DNA of 64,000 bases from NCBI GenBank assembly GCA_914767715.1, contig OU612072.1:21762001-21826000 (forward strand), written 5' to 3'. Positions 1 through 12,973 of this stretch are shown one piece after another; position 1 is the stretch's first letter; the number at the start of each line of letters is the position of its first letter. A model generated the notes under the pieces. The model was not told the origin of the DNA. It did not search any database and saw only the letters and a program-made list of their open reading frames with translations. The stretch comes from Membranipora membranacea. Lineage: Eukaryota; Bryozoa; Gymnolaemata; Cheilostomatida; Membraniporidae. A program made the translations under genes and the position numbers.

Positions 1-1420
1 CTGTCATGGTTATGCCAAAATGTAAAACAAAGTCACATGACATCCCACTGCTAGCGTGGGTTACTCTGCAAGTCTGCTCAATGTTTCTGCCTATGCAACA
101 GGTTTCACTATAATTGAGCAATGTTTCTCATTTGATACTATAGAAGTAATTGGCTAAACCTCCACAAGCCATAGAAACGTAAATCATTACCCAGGGAGAT
201 TTATTTCTCACTGTTTCAAACGATAGTCAAAGTTTGATTTATCATTAACCGTTTTTTGAATGTTACAAAACCTCCCTCAGTCTAAAAATAGGAAATGGTG
301 ATTTTGTATCTGCGATTGTGATCCACTGAAAAAGCAGGATCGCTGAGATTACATAGCTTTGGAGGTTGTGGTCTGTGTCCATCCTCCCCCTCAAGATTTT
401 GATTACATCTGGCATCTGGTTGTGGATCGCTATCTGATCGACAAGATTTTGCACATATACCTAATGATAATACTCCATGATGTTATTAAAAATAGCAGGA
501 AGGAGTTGTGCCATTGGCTGATAAGCTATCAGGAGGTTAGCTTTAATTGTGCCACTGTCGAGCTTTGATAATCACAGCCAGATTAGAGCCTCCATGTCAT
601 TAATTAGAGATCAGCGAAAGTAATAATGCATAATGTGGAATACAGAATGCCTATGATCAATTACATTCACAAGCTCACTTATAGCGTGAAATATACAGCT
701 ACCAACCTCGAACCTACAACATACAATCCCTAAAACTTATGGCATGTCAGCCTTCACCACAAAACTTAAAGGAGAAAATATTATCACAATCTACTCAGTG
801 CATTTGTGAGCCACTAGAAAGACAGAAAAGCAACGTTTGAGCCTCAATTTCCCTCTCATCCAATATCCAGCATATTCTTACATAATTATGAGAGCGCTTT
901 CCTGTTTGAGGTTCCCCATACATAGTCATGCCTAAGAGAAAGAACAAATTTGTGCCTTGAAAGGAAATCTCTCTAAAGTTTCACAAAATTCACTTGTAAT
1001 CTTTTAGAACAAACAATTTCCTGGCATTTAACAAATATGGATAGTTCTAGTTCTGGTATTAAAGTCTTCCTATGCGTTTTTCAGCTACTGCTATGGCAGA
1101 TAGTACTTGGCCGTTTGATATTTATAATACTGTGAAGGTACACTACAGGTAATTTACCCTGTAAGTCAATATATTTGTTCAATAATCAAGTCATCACTCA
1201 TTGCAGACTCATTGGGTGACAAACTGAAGAATGAAACACAGCCAATCTCCTAAATTTTCAGAATTGCCACATGATATTATGCAAATAATTTCTTGATATC
1301 ATAGGGTACCATTCCGGCATCCTTTCAGCTTCTTCCTAATATTTTGTGTTCACTCTTCAAAATATAAAATTAAGGTCCTTCTGATAATTTGTGTGCAAAC
1401 CTGATTGCCATCATCATTTT
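1..1420. other. No gene recognised
   Basis: AT-rich sequence with stops in all frames. The only open frames are shorter than about 70 codons and show no domain, codon bias or splice context. I see no RNA gene or clear repeat here. Confidence 0.6.
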
Positions 1421-1553
1421 GACCAGTGGCCTTATGACCAGTGGCCTTTTGTCCAGTGGCCTTATGACCAGTGGCCTTTTGGCCAGTGGCTTTGTGGCCA
1501 GTGGCTTTTTGGCCAGTGGCTTTGTGGCCAGTGGCTTTGTGGCAGTGGCCTTT
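1421..1553. repeat. 15-bp minisatellite (CAGTGGCC core)
   Basis: About nine degenerate copies of a 15-bp unit run head to tail, each containing CCAGTGGC followed by a variable TTATGA, TTTTGT or TTTGTGG part. All frames stay open across it only because 15 is a multiple of three, so the low-complexity open frames on both strands are a by-product. No splice sites or promoter make it look coding. Confidence 0.9.
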
Positions 1554-2430
1554 TGGGAGATCACCTTTTGAGGGGTATTATGGACAAAACTTCAATTTCC
1601 AGTGCTTCTGTGTAATCCCCAGTATTTCCCTGTGAGCAACATTAGCAAGAATCAATTATGTGATATAAAAATGAGCTTGGCAATGGATAGAAAAGAGCTC
1701 GGTACTTGGTCACTGAATCTCACTTGGTGAATGTTTGTGGCTTATACGATAATAGCAGTGATTCAAAGCAGAAGCTCCAAAAATTCCACTTGAAATGTTT
1801 AGCCTTATTGCTTCATTAATTCATTAAAAGTTTGATTAAAACAATTTCCTATATCAATCATAGATTTAAGACAGTTTGGAATGCGACCTTATGCTGAATC
1901 GTGCAGGTATGAATAATGAAAACAATTTGGCTATACAACAAGAAAAACACTAACAGGATATCGTAACTGAAAAGTGCTATTCTGATCATGACTTTGTGAT
2001 GTCATAGCAGTAATTATACTGATGAAAGAGTGATTTCAGAGGTCACTTCGTTTGATGATTCGGCAGGAAGTTATTCGTGCAGGGTTTCTGTGGTGTGTTT
2101 TGAGAGCTGGTTAAAAGACAAAAATAATTTTGACGGTTCTGTTGCCACCAGGTCACCAACCCTTTTCCATTTGATTTTTGGAAGAAAAAAGAATCGTGGC
2201 ATACAAGTGGATAGATTTGGCCTAACCCTTAGCTAACTGTCATGCTTCTTGGCGCTCATACAGTGTTGGTTTCCAATGGCTGAAGACTCGTATTAAAAGT
2301 CACAAGAATCATTTTTTAGAAATATCAGCTGGTATCTCAAGTTAAATCACAAGGTGATCCTGCTAAGAGGCTCAACAATAGATCGCTATTATGTAAGACA
2401 TCATTTTCTGATGAGTTAAATGGCTGCAAA

Positions 2431-2516
2431 TTGAAGGGATTTTCTTTAGCAGGAAATTGATCCAAAAGTGATTGATGTCATTTGTCATTTGAGGACAGAC
2501 AAGCTCCTATCTCAGC
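2431..2516 (+). repeat. Exon-like repeat cassette, copy 1
   Basis: This is one of five related segments in the window (others near 2.87, 57.5, 57.9 and 60.85 kb). It begins TTGAAGGGATTTTCTTTAGC, then AG and an open stretch reading EIDPKVIDVICHLRTDK. The 5' flank, including the acceptor-like TTTCTTTAGCAG, is shared with the 57.9 kb copy, so the homology extends beyond the peptide. It could be a dispersed repeat or a duplicated short exon. I do not recognise the family. Confidence 0.6.
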
Positions 2517-2867
2517 CCTTGAGTAGCATCCTAAAGGCTAATATAATTCTAATTCGAAACATGCATCTCTGGACTACCATTGAAGTGAATTTATCTGGAT
2601 TCATTGCAAGTAATCTAAAATAAGAGTTCCGTTGTCTACATTTCAAGCTGGAAACTACTCTGTGTTTGAGGAAACATGAGACATCGAACCGCTCATGAAC
2701 AGTAATTACCATCAAAGTATATGACAAGCTGTAATAACAGGGACGCAACGTCTGTTGTTATGATTAAAGGATGTAACTTTTTCAGCTGTTGCTCAGTTTT
2801 CAGCATCAATTATATTTTGTTAGAAGGCTGCCAATGACGCATTTGGCTATTTTTTCACCACTTTGGC

Positions 2868-2930
2868 AGGATATCAGCTCAAAACTAATTGTTACCATCC
2901 GTCTTTACTTCAGAACAGGTGAGTGCAGAT
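2868..2930 (+). repeat. Exon-like repeat cassette, copy 2
   Basis: After an AG there is an open stretch reading DISSKLIVTIRLYFRTG, followed at once by GTGAGT, a good splice donor. It therefore has the form of an internal exon of about 47 nt. It matches the other cassettes best in the part encoding IRLYFRT (CATCCGTCTTTACTT). No neighbouring exon could be joined to it. Confidence 0.55.
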
Positions 2931-5900
2931 ATAACAGCCCTCAAGTTACACCCTCATATTCATGCCGATGATCTAAAACTAATTGTATTGTCCTCTACAA
3001 GTGTTTTGACGTGCTTAATTCAGGGGCTGTTTGACAACACTGTCCTGTCATAAATATCTAATATTTGCTGTGTAACAGTTAATTATCAGCTTGACAGACT
3101 GCTGCTTTGTATTTTGCACACTGTTGTTAGAAACCTTAAAACCTGCAATTCAGTCCATGTTGAGGAAACCGGAGATTTTAAATCCTCACCTACATTAGAT
3201 AACAATAGGATATGCCCGGATATGTCTCAACGAGCACATAGTGCATAGACTCTATAATTTCTTATCTGTATAAACCCAATATTTTGAGCTATTTAATAAA
3301 GGCAGCGATACATTATCACTTGTTTAAAAGAAGAGCAATCATAATATTGAAAATTGATTAAACCACAAACGATCATTATTTGGCTGCAAACAATGCATCA
3401 AATGCCTGTTTATGACAGCAAGGACTTAAGAGAATACAACTGCTTACTATTATATGAAATAAAATCACTGAATGATAACAACACTAGAGAATTGAAGCTA
3501 TTTTTTTGCAAAATTTATGTACGACACATTGGCTGGTTTTAAATTTCATGCGGTAATAAGTCATTGTAGTACAAATGCCTATTATAGAGATGTGTTAGGC
3601 GATAAAACTTTGTATCATTAGATCAGACTAATTGAAACCGAACCTGGAAATTATTGATATGATTGATTGACTATTGTAGTAGGAAGATGGACTAAATTCC
3701 CTCGGCCTGTTTGATTTATTCTGAACTTAAGATCTATCATCTCTTTTATCCAGGTCTCATGAGAAAGCTATACATTGAATTATTATATTCAACTTGTACC
3801 GGAGACAGACAAAAGAAAACGCATATTGTTAGTGTGTTAAAAAATGCAGGACACCCTGGGTAAAAAACAAGGTTTTTCTCGTTCAACATTGTAGGTATTC
3901 TTGGGCGCAAATACAGTTGATATCTTTCTAGCTCTTGTCTTTCAGATTTGACTTTGATGATGGGGAAAATCCTCTAATGGTAAACAATGATAACATGCTG
4001 CAGACCGCAGTACCCTTGCCTGTCTTTTACAATACCTCTGTGTATTATATAACACTGATTACATGTATAAATCTCATTTCAGTAGTTTAGCGGCAATTAT
4101 GTGATTCGGAACAAGCTAATCAAAGACCAACAATCTCAGAAACATTTCATGTCATGGTCCTCCACAATTGCGCAATTTTGTCGACATTGCAGGAAAGGAC
4201 AAAGTCGTCGCTCTTACATGATTTTGAGAGTTTGAATTTTATTTTGGTCAAAAAGGTATCACATACTATCAATTAGGCCTTAATGTTTCTATGATGAACT
4301 CAAAACAACATAAACATCATAAATAACTCATAATTTACAATCACGCCCTTTTGCTCACTTTTTGTCATCGATTTTTTTTCTAAAGTCATGAGATGTCCCT
4401 AATTTATCTTGTCAGGTAGGGTGTGGTGAGGAAGAAAAATTTCACATCAATTTCAAGATCACAATTATTTGTTTGAAACTGATCATCAAAGTGCCTACCT
4501 TGAGGTTTTTTACCACGGCGGCGGGTGACAAATTCCTTTTTGTAATTCATCATTTACTAGGCAAAACGCAAAATGTGTAAGAGAGTTATGATAGAATGAT
4601 CAGGGAACGGAAAATAATGAAGACCAGTAGTATTTGCTTGTTTTCAAATGAGAAATTAGGTATGTTCACATCTGAAGTAACAATATCTATTAATAATGAT
4701 GAGAAACCCATTATGTAAGATAAAAGGCTGAGGTATTTCATAATCCAAATAGATAACTAGTAAAAGTAAAATACTTAATTTTTCAGCCCAGTGATCTTAA
4801 CCACAAATAACAACTCGTAAGTGTGCAGCGCCCCTTAATCGTGCTATCTACTGCTACAAATTTATATCTAGCTTGTCTTGCTTTGCTTTTTCTATAGAAG
4901 ACAGGTGAATGGTCGGTTTGAAAGTTGAAGTGGCTACTTGAAATCGAAGTACAGCCGCTGGGTATCTGGAGTTTACATCGGTCAGGGGGTGGATAGCACT
5001 TCAGTGCCTTTCCAGCATGTAACACATTAATTCATATTTCTCAATTGTACTCTCAATGATGAAACCCCTTTATCCAGAAAAATTACCCTACATGCAGAGA
5101 AATATTTCAAACCAGCCCTATCGATTTGCCCTAAGATATTTCTTGGTGAATTTCTGTCGGACAAGAAACTTGCATACACTGGCATTTGACTACTTGGATA
5201 AATAATACCATGCTGCTATGTCAAGTTTGGAATTGAAATCACCTCCCAACCCAAATATTCATTGAATCAATCACCAACGCGTATTCCTCTTTGAAATAGA
5301 ATTGAGATTTTGAATCAGACATATCAGATTCAGTGTGACATTTGGCTTGACGTGCTTGATCGAAACGGTGCAGCTGTGCCCTGTGCTTTCACCGTAGTGA
5401 GCTTGGTGCAGAAAATGAAGTGAGAGTTATTTTGATCTGTCAAATTTGTTGAATTAGAATTGCTTGTGTGTGTTCTTAGTGGCGGCGATGATGATCTCAT
5501 CTTGTTCTCACAGACAGCCCTTAACTTAAGGAGTTTGGGATTGCGATCACCATTAGGGCTGGCGAGGTGTACTATGACAGAAATTTCTATAGGGAAAACT
5601 CTTCTACCATCAACCCTGTGTCTCAGACTAACCTGTTGGCTCAGTATTTTTTATGTTGTGACATCACCATCAATGCTGCTGTTCACATCTTTTATTATCA
5701 ATGTTAAACTTGGATATGTATGGATAGCTCAGCTGTATATTTAACAATGAATGGTACTCGGTGAAGCGATAAAATGCAAAATGACTTCTCCCGAGGACAG
5801 ATAGAATATGACTTACATCAGATCAACCTGCGTCTAGGCAATCCATTGATGGATCCGCTGATAGATAAAATAATGAAAACAAAACATGAGGCTTGATGTA

Positions 5901-7249
5901 CTGGATTGCCTAAAACAACTTTTTGAGTAAAGACATGAGTAGACAACTCAAAAGTGCCAGAGATAAAACTTGCGTTAAAATAATCAGGCAATCAAGGCTC
6001 AAACATTTCAATCTTTAAAAGTTCCCTTAATGCGACAAACTGTGCAGGAGATTATGTCATGTTTCATGACGTTCGGAATACAAAATAGAGGTAGAAGGAT
6101 TGAAAGGGAGATCTGTGTCTTTTGAACCATTGCCTGTCGTGGTCCATTCTAAAATGGCACCACAAATGATGTTTGGTTTGTTTACAATAAAGTTCTTTGC
6201 AGCCCACTAAAACTATTAAATTTGTGAAGGGTATGCATTTTGAACAAAGCATGTTGCAAAAATCCAGGATTAATCAGATAATCTACAATAACAGAGCAAA
6301 ATGAGAAAATGAACAATTGTCTACCTTAGGTGTTGTTTTGCGCATCATCCATCAATGTTTATTAGAATTTGCTCTCTGTTTATTATACAAACATTTAGTG
6401 AAATATTTACATCTAGAGCAGAAGTATTTACACTAATTCACAACATGTTTGCCATAGCCTGTCAAACAACCAAACAACACAAAGAGTTTTGAGATTGAAA
6501 TTGAGCATTAACTGATATTTCATAATCTACTCTATCCTCGCCTGGCCGTGATTCTGGGAAGACTAGGCAATGAAAGATTAATGTCACCTTGTATGAATAT
6601 TTTTACACAATTTCTTTTCATACACCTCAGCATTTATTATTTTATTTTTCTAGTTTTTTTAGGGACCAGGATTGACACCTTATCTCACCAGTTATTTTCT
6701 TGTCTTTGTTATGTGAAAGCTACAGACAATTAATCTTGTATCGACTCAAGAGATTATTTTGAACTACACTCACTCAACAAGATACCTTAAATTCCCAGTC
6801 TATGCATTAAACAGTAATATATTCCACAATTACCTGTACATATCGAGTCAACAAGAAATTTAAATCGATATAAACTGATATTTCAGTCAAGATCGGTCTC
6901 AAATAGTCTCAGTATAAAAAGAGCTGACACAAGCCCAAGTTATGTGGAAATTGTGGACATTAAAACAAGAGATTTCATTGAGACGTTCAAATCACTGGGC
7001 TCTGTTATTCTGCTGGTGGTTTTTTCATTAGCTTCCACTTTCATCTTCTTATCACTTTACCAAATCATTTTTCTCAGTAAAAAGAAAAAAACTCTTAATA
7101 ATCATTATTATAATCAAACAATTTGATAATTAATCTTTATTGATACCTCAAACTCTGCATCAATATGTGTCTCAATGAAATTGATGCTGACTGTCTTTTG
7201 AGTTAACTTCAGTAATATTCACCGGTCCGTAATGCCAACAGGGAGTTTC
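2931..7249. other. 4.3 kb without a recognised gene
   Basis: Open frames here are under 100 codons, mostly begin without ATG, and match nothing I know. The longest (5460-5744, plus) has no splice context. A TATA-like TATAAAAA occurs near 6915, followed by a 60-codon frame with a hydrophobic stretch (VILLVVFSLASTFIFLSLY), but that frame starts at a non-ATG codon and I do not accept it as a gene. Confidence 0.5.
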
Positions 7250-7371
7250 CCTGATGCCAAGGTGCATAAAATGTTCACCTAAAAGCTTGGAAGGTGTTTA
7301 TCACTGTTCACCTGATGCCAAGGTGCATAAAATGTTCACCTAAAAGCTTGGAAGTTGTCTATCACTGTTCA
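7250..7371. repeat. Direct 61-bp duplication
   Basis: Two head-to-tail copies of a 61-bp unit containing GATGCCAAGGTGCATAAAAT and TTCACCTAAAAGCTTGGAAG. The copies differ at only a few positions (for example GGTGTTTATC versus GTTGTCTATC), so the duplication is recent. Confidence 0.9.
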
Positions 7372-7806
7372 GAGAGAGGATAAGTCAGGCTTGATATCAC
7401 ACACCAAATTCTGATTGCATGTATTTATTCCATGAGGGAACTTTTTTACGTGCAATGGCATGCTAGTTTTCAACACTAAAATCGTATCTCATTATCTCAT
7501 GCTTAAAATCAAACATAGGATTTCTGGTATGATGCACAGCTTCGAAGATCTAAGAGCTTTAATTAAGCTGTTTATTGATAATGCGTTATAGTCTCAACAT
7601 ACAAAATACTATCATCAGAACAGAAAAAACTGCGAAAAGAGTACCAGACATGTTTTTAGATTCAGTCAGGCAACAGTTGAATTTTTTTGGCAACAAAGCA
7701 AGCCTGATTCTCAGAAAGAAGGTATGACAAAGTAACAACTACCTTGATTGCAAAAAAATACGTCTGATTGCTATTTGTGGAGGGGGAGGAGGGAGAAATA
7801 GTTTTG

Positions 7807-7893
7807 AGTGCTCAGACTCCAAGGGGCAGGGAGTTACCTGTGCCAGTTTGATAGCTGGCGCAGGTAACTATCTGCGCCTTGGAGTCTGAGCAC
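7807..7893. repeat. Long imperfect hairpin, 40-bp arms (MITE-like)
   Basis: Arms 7807-7846 and 7854-7893 are inverted copies with about 36 of 40 matches around a 7-nt loop. The right end continues GAGCACTTAGACTAGGGG. The same 18-nt end, with one change (GAGCACTTAAACTAGGGG), closes the hairpin at 28250-28353, although the inner arm sequences differ. This fits a foldback or MITE family with conserved ends. No protein is encoded. Confidence 0.85.
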
Positions 7894-8138
7894 TTAGACT
7901 AGGGGAGAAACTGCGTTCTGGATAGCACGGGCAGATGAGCTGATATACATCGATCGGCGCTATAAGACAATATAATAAAATGAAAATAATGAAATAGTAA
8001 TTTCACAGTCAGCGATGGGAGTTCATGTGATCGGAGATCATGGCCGTCAGCAACTGCCTACAGCGGAAGGCTGGCTGTGGAGAGTTAGTTGTTAGTTATA
8101 ATGTGGTGTGCTCCGTCTAATGTTACCAGTTTGATACT

Positions 8139-8640
8139 TCAAATGCTGACCTCGATTCGACCTGTGATTTCCGCTTGACAGACTGGGCATAGTGCCGTAG
8201 CGGCTGAGCATTCTCCACATGTCACTGTGATGCAACAGCATGTCATATGAAGATTAGTAGATGGTATATATATATATACAATATCACATGTCTAACTGGT
8301 TATATCCGGAAAAACCTGCCAGCAAAATACCGAGCTATGTGAACATTGCCAGTTGCAGGCATAAAATACTTCATATCGTTCTCCTTGGGTTAGCAATAGA
8401 ACAAATGCAGGAGAGAATAAATCACAATAATTGTATAAGAATTAAAAGATTGGGAGAAATCCGTATAGATAAAATCTAGACTCTAACAGGCAAGCTACCT
8501 ACCGTCCGAAAGTTCCAATACAACCAGTGCCCTACTCACTGAATGGCTTCATGGTAAAATTATTGAAGCCATAGCATGTGTCATACAGACCTGCAGGTCA
8601 TCAAGTTCTCTTTCCAGGCAGGTCTACAGACTTACCTGGA
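8139..8640 (-). pseudogene. IAP-type RING copy 1, broken
   Basis: The second RING exon (8139-8224) is intact. It follows a CAG acceptor, is 86 nt long like the other copies, and encodes VTCGECSAATALCPVC ending GRIEVSI and a stop. The first half (about 8560-8640) is recognisable as the counterpart of the exon encoding LTCKVCxTNAVASIFLPCSHL. It has lost one base just before the CKVC part, which shifts the frame. The Cys-Ser-His codons that should follow LP are replaced, and the splice donor is gone. A complete C3HC4 RING can therefore not be made, and I call it a pseudogene. It lies at the downstream end of a three-copy tandem series on the minus strand. What is seen is the exon homology and the breaks; loss of function is inferred. 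Confidence 0.75.
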
Positions 8641-10298
8641 GGATTACAAGTGTTGTAGAGGGGCTAGTGGCCATTTCTGACTGTTTCCACTACAAATTGA
8701 ACATTAAAAGCGTAATCAACACCTGTCCCTTACATACTTAAAAGCATATTACGCAACCAGTGGATAAAATAGGATAGGTCTCTCGTTGCTGGAATAACCT
8801 ACATTTCAAGTGAGTGATATATCACAAATTGAGGAATACCCAAGAACCACACCGAAATAGAATAGGCTGACCACAATGCTACAAGTGACATCCTCTTCAT
8901 GATGATACCTACCCCTGCTGCTGCTTATAATTGTTTCCGATGTCATTGTATTATGTTTCTCCTGTGTTGAGTAGAGGTGCTACCTATTTTTTTACTGCCG
9001 TCAATGTAAAATTTAGGTCTCTTGTTGTGATACGAAACACTTGATTGATGACAAATCAGCATGGAATGCATCTTATCAGGAAATTTATTCCCCCTATCTG
9101 TTGCAGCTTAGTATACACAATCTGTAATATTCCATGGACACTCAATTCACAGTCACTAAAAATATTAGGGGTTCCCAGATATTTCCTTATCGTTAGTCAT
9201 CGTAGATATGAGATATGTGGTGTCCTATATTACAATCATTCACATCATATGGTTTGGTGATGAAAATGCTATGAACTCTTTGATGCTTCTCAATCTAGAT
9301 GCTCAACATCATATCGTCGAGTACAGTGCTGTGGATGGGGACCAGCTGCCCACACCAGTTACACCAGACACTCTCTCATTCTTCAGGTACAACTCCTACC
9401 TCTCAACCATCAGGCTGTGAAATCAACTGATAATGTCGGTTTTTTCTGCTCCGAGGTTTGACTTTCATTAAACAACTAATCAACTTTTTTCCTAATCAGA
9501 TTGCTAAGAGAGAACTCAGTATTATCTGTTGATTTGTTCAGTGCCCCTAAGTCAATAGGGCTATTATCATTGTGATGGTCCAAATTTTCTCCCCATACCT
9601 AACGGACGTGACATTAAATATCAGGCATCTTGGATTAACTTTGATATTTAAAACTCAGTACAACCATACAATATCTGTAGGCATTTAATGTTTCAAGGTT
9701 AACCTGGTTTTTTCGTCTTGAACTTTCATTGGAATGCCAGAAATCCCTCAAACATTGGCCAGACAATAATCAATACAATTTAATTATTGAATGACCTTTG
9801 AAAGCTTGACTGGAGTATTGTGGTTAAGGTGGGTCATTTTCACAGTCGCAATTATATATATTCATTGCCAAATATACTACCTTCTTCGCACATCTGGTAT
9901 ATAGCTATGGTCATGCCGTGGGCGTTGTACTCTTACTCAACTCAGCTCTCTAATGTTATATCTGCAAGTTACGGACAGTTACGTAGTTTTTAAATCCTAT
10001 TCCAAATTAAAGTGGGCTTAGTGCTAAATATATAGCAAAATACTAGTTCTCTGCAACGGTTATCAGACTATATTCAATATGTTTGGTACGGTCAGCGAGC
10101 CATGAAAGACTGAATGATTGATGCAACTGCACACATTGGTTTGTTGAAGACAAATGATTTGATTTGAAAAATATAAAACATTGGGAAACAGTATAGGAAA
10201 AAAACATCCAAAAGAAATAAATCAATAAATTTGTGAAAGTTTCAGCATGATAATAAAAGTGTCTGTTTCACTGTTCACCATGTTCCTATATACACATA
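8641..10298. other. Spacer between RING copies 1 and 2
   Basis: No BIR, CARD or other domain exon could be found upstream of RING copy 1. A plus-strand open frame around 9208-9420 has a plausible-looking stretch (DGDQLPTPVTPDTLSFF) but no partner exons, and I do not call it. Confidence 0.4.
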
Positions 10299-11218
10299 CT
10301 ATAGGTTGACCTTTATTCGACCTTTGATGTCAGCCCGACAGACAGGGCACAACACCAATGCTGCTGAGCATTCCCCACAAGTTACTAGAAGAAAGAAAAC
10401 AGAATACAAGGGTAGCAACTTGATTATCAGGAAAATGCAGCTAATATCTATTTTTAACTTTATTTGATATTCAGTGCCCCTTTCAGGGCCAATGAGACTA
10501 TTATTACATTAAGATCTATAATACATGATACCGCTCACCTATCTAGCGCACCCAGGTACAAGGTAAGGATGGGCAAGCTAAGGTAATGTATGTAGAGAGT
10601 TGCAGGTTTGAATCCAATGCCCATGCTCTCTTCCATTAGCAGCAATGGGCATGGGATTCGAACCTGCAACTCTCAGATTGAGAAGCTCGAATCCTAACCA
10701 CTATGTGAGCATACTTTAGGCAGTAGAAATAGGCCGGGAGACAAGACCAATCAAAATGAAAACCATTTAATTAATAATAATTTATTATAAAGAGTGGGCT
10801 TAACCCTTAACCCGCATGGCCATTGCGCTATTTCAAACAGGCGGAGGGAGATATATATAATAAATATGTAGCAACAGATAATATGCCTTCGGTCCCAACA
10901 GACCTGGCCTGGATGAATCACTTCCAAATTCAAAATCTGTTTGGTATCGCACTTGAAGCCCAAGAACACCAGCCCTACCCTTTGCAGTCATGAGTCCTCT
11001 CATCAACTCTGATTAAAAAGTGAGAGCATTTAACAAAGTGTTATAATAGAAGTTTTTACGAGTAATAACGACAGCTTTGAACAGTTTTATCCACATACCT
11101 AGGTGGCTGCAAGGTAAGAATATTGAAGCGACAGCGTTGGTCATACAGACTTTGCAGGTCAGCTGGCTCATCATGTGATGATGGTCTCTATTGGAAGGTT
11201 CCGGCACCAATAGAGAGT
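10299..11218 (-). CDS. IAP-type C3HC4 RING protein, copy 2 (3' two exons)
   Basis: Two exons make one RING finger. Exon a (11099-11218, 120 nt) follows TTTTGTTGTAG and encodes a short linker, then CKVC, ten residues and CSHL, ending at a GTATGT donor in phase 1. Exon b (10299-10384, 86 nt) follows TTTCTTCTAG, completes VTCGEC and CPVC, then RADIKGRIKVNL and TAG. The order C-x2-C, C-x-H-x2-C-x2-C, CPxC at the extreme C-terminus is that of inhibitor-of-apoptosis RINGs, which act as E3 ubiquitin ligases and dimerise through the tail. No BIR domain was found in the roughly 1.7 kb upstream. Exon a needs one more base from a 5' exon that I could not identify, so the start is unknown. It is the middle copy of a tandem series. 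Confidence 0.7.
10595..10674. repeat. Inverted tRNA-like repeat
   Basis: Arms 10595-10624 and 10645-10674 are inverted copies with about 28 of 30 matches around a 20-nt loop. The right arm on the minus strand contains GGTTCGAATCCC, a perfect RNA polymerase III B box, preceded further upstream by an A-box-like TAGTGGTTAGGATTCGAGC. This looks like a tRNA-derived SINE head with an inverted partial copy. It does not fold as a proper tRNA. Confidence 0.7.
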
Positions 11219-12973
11219 CTACAACAAAATAGGAATTGTGTAGTCAATTGCACCACTTCGGTCATAAAAACGGTGCAGTAGACTGTTATTCCTTACAAGC
11301 AATGTCGAGCGTCTGAATGGACAAGCTTTGACTAAGAAACACGGTAAAATCCTGTAGGATATTGAATAATTGTGTGAACAAAAACACTTTGTTTGTAAAT
11401 TACAGTTGGTTTGTTCTACACATGTGTTTTATACCACTCACTATTAAAGTTGTCATCTCTTGGTCCGGATGACATTCTGTGTGTTTCCTCTGGCTGACAA
11501 ACTAGTATGAGTTGTAACTATGGCCGGTGCTAGTATACTGCCTATTCTCTACTTTCATTTAGTACTTAGTAATTGGATAAGCATGAATAAACGTTATATT
11601 GGTTTTTGAGGCAAACCTTTTGTGCTATACAACCAGCTCAGGGCTTTCAAATATCAATCCATTCCATTTCAATGACCCATGGGATTCCCAGCTCCAATGA
11701 TGACTAAGATTCAAAAATTCCCTTTGAGAGTTATTCTAATGTATTTTGTCCCTGGCAAACACACCAAAACTTGAACTGTGTGGCTATTAAACGAAATTTA
11801 TTGTTCTTTGTTTTGTTTATGCTCTCCTTTGTAATGGGTGATTCCTTTCTCTCCAACATTTGACTATGTATTTACATTGGACATAAGACAGATTGCCATT
11901 GATTTCTAGGCTGTTGTGTTTAGTAGAAAATTGTATCATATCATGTACTGTTGATTTGTCAACTTGTTTCCTTGTTATGGATCTGTCAATATCATTGCTT
12001 TGAAGTTTATTGATTTGCTAAAAGATCAGTTTTGCAGTGCTTACTATGGCAGTGGCAGTATAGCACAGTGCTCACCCAACTGCGCTATCAAGGCTGGTTA
12101 ATTGTTATTTTTATGTCATCAAATTTATCATTACATATAAGAAACGATGGCTTTGCAGCCTCGACCATTCACAAAAGTTAATAAGTGACATCATATTGCA
12201 GTGTATGGGGGTTTCCTTCGCTTATTGAGAGAACTACTAATTGCTAACGTATTGTGTATTGTAGATGTTTTTAATTTTTCCCTTTGTAAATCTTGCATAA
12301 CTTTGTGACAAGAATCTGCTTGACTATAACACACTTTAATCTTTGTGATTTTCTTTAAAAACTCAAAAGGCCTGTTGTTCCATGTAGCAGGATTAACAAC
12401 TAACAAGCTCCTCTCAGACTTATCAACCTATTTACTAGAAAAAATATGAGGTAAATTAAATACTACTATCCTGAGCAGCAGCCTTGAATGAGTATAGACT
12501 GTCTTTTGCATACCGAACATGTGAAATGTTTGCATCATGAAAGGTGGAGGCAATTCCCGATCTGCTTCATTCTTTAGATCTGAGCAAGCAAACTGATGAC
12601 TTTGGTGGTGTTATTGATCTAAATATCCAATGACAGAACCAGCTTTCATTCTGATTGTTTTTAAGTTGTAACGCGCCTGGGTTGTGCAAAACACCAATGG
12701 TTGATGGACCCAGTGTGGGATTCGAGCAGTACCTTCAACACTTTTGCACCAAAATCATACGAGCAACCTTCTACTCCTGTTCCTAAGTCAAATGCATGCA
12801 GATACAAAATAAAACATGAAGATTTGTACTGAAGGGTGATTCATCGTTTATTGATTGAAGACATATGTTATAGGGAGATTGGAATCATCACTAAGTTTTC
12901 ACTCAGAAAAAATTATGGATTGAGCATTTGGAGCATATGTACTTCTTTTGTCATTGTAATTGAGTGCCGGTGC
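11219..12973. other. Spacer between RING copies 2 and 3
   Basis: AT-rich, with no domain-bearing open frame on either strand. A 5' exon for RING copy 2 should lie here or further right if the gene is complete, but none stands out. Confidence 0.45.

Noticed and set aside
1389-1615. Overlapping open frames on both strands with Ser-Gly-Leu and Pro-Leu repeats
   Set aside because: They are produced by the 15-bp minisatellite, whose unit is a multiple of three. No start context, splice sites or promoter.
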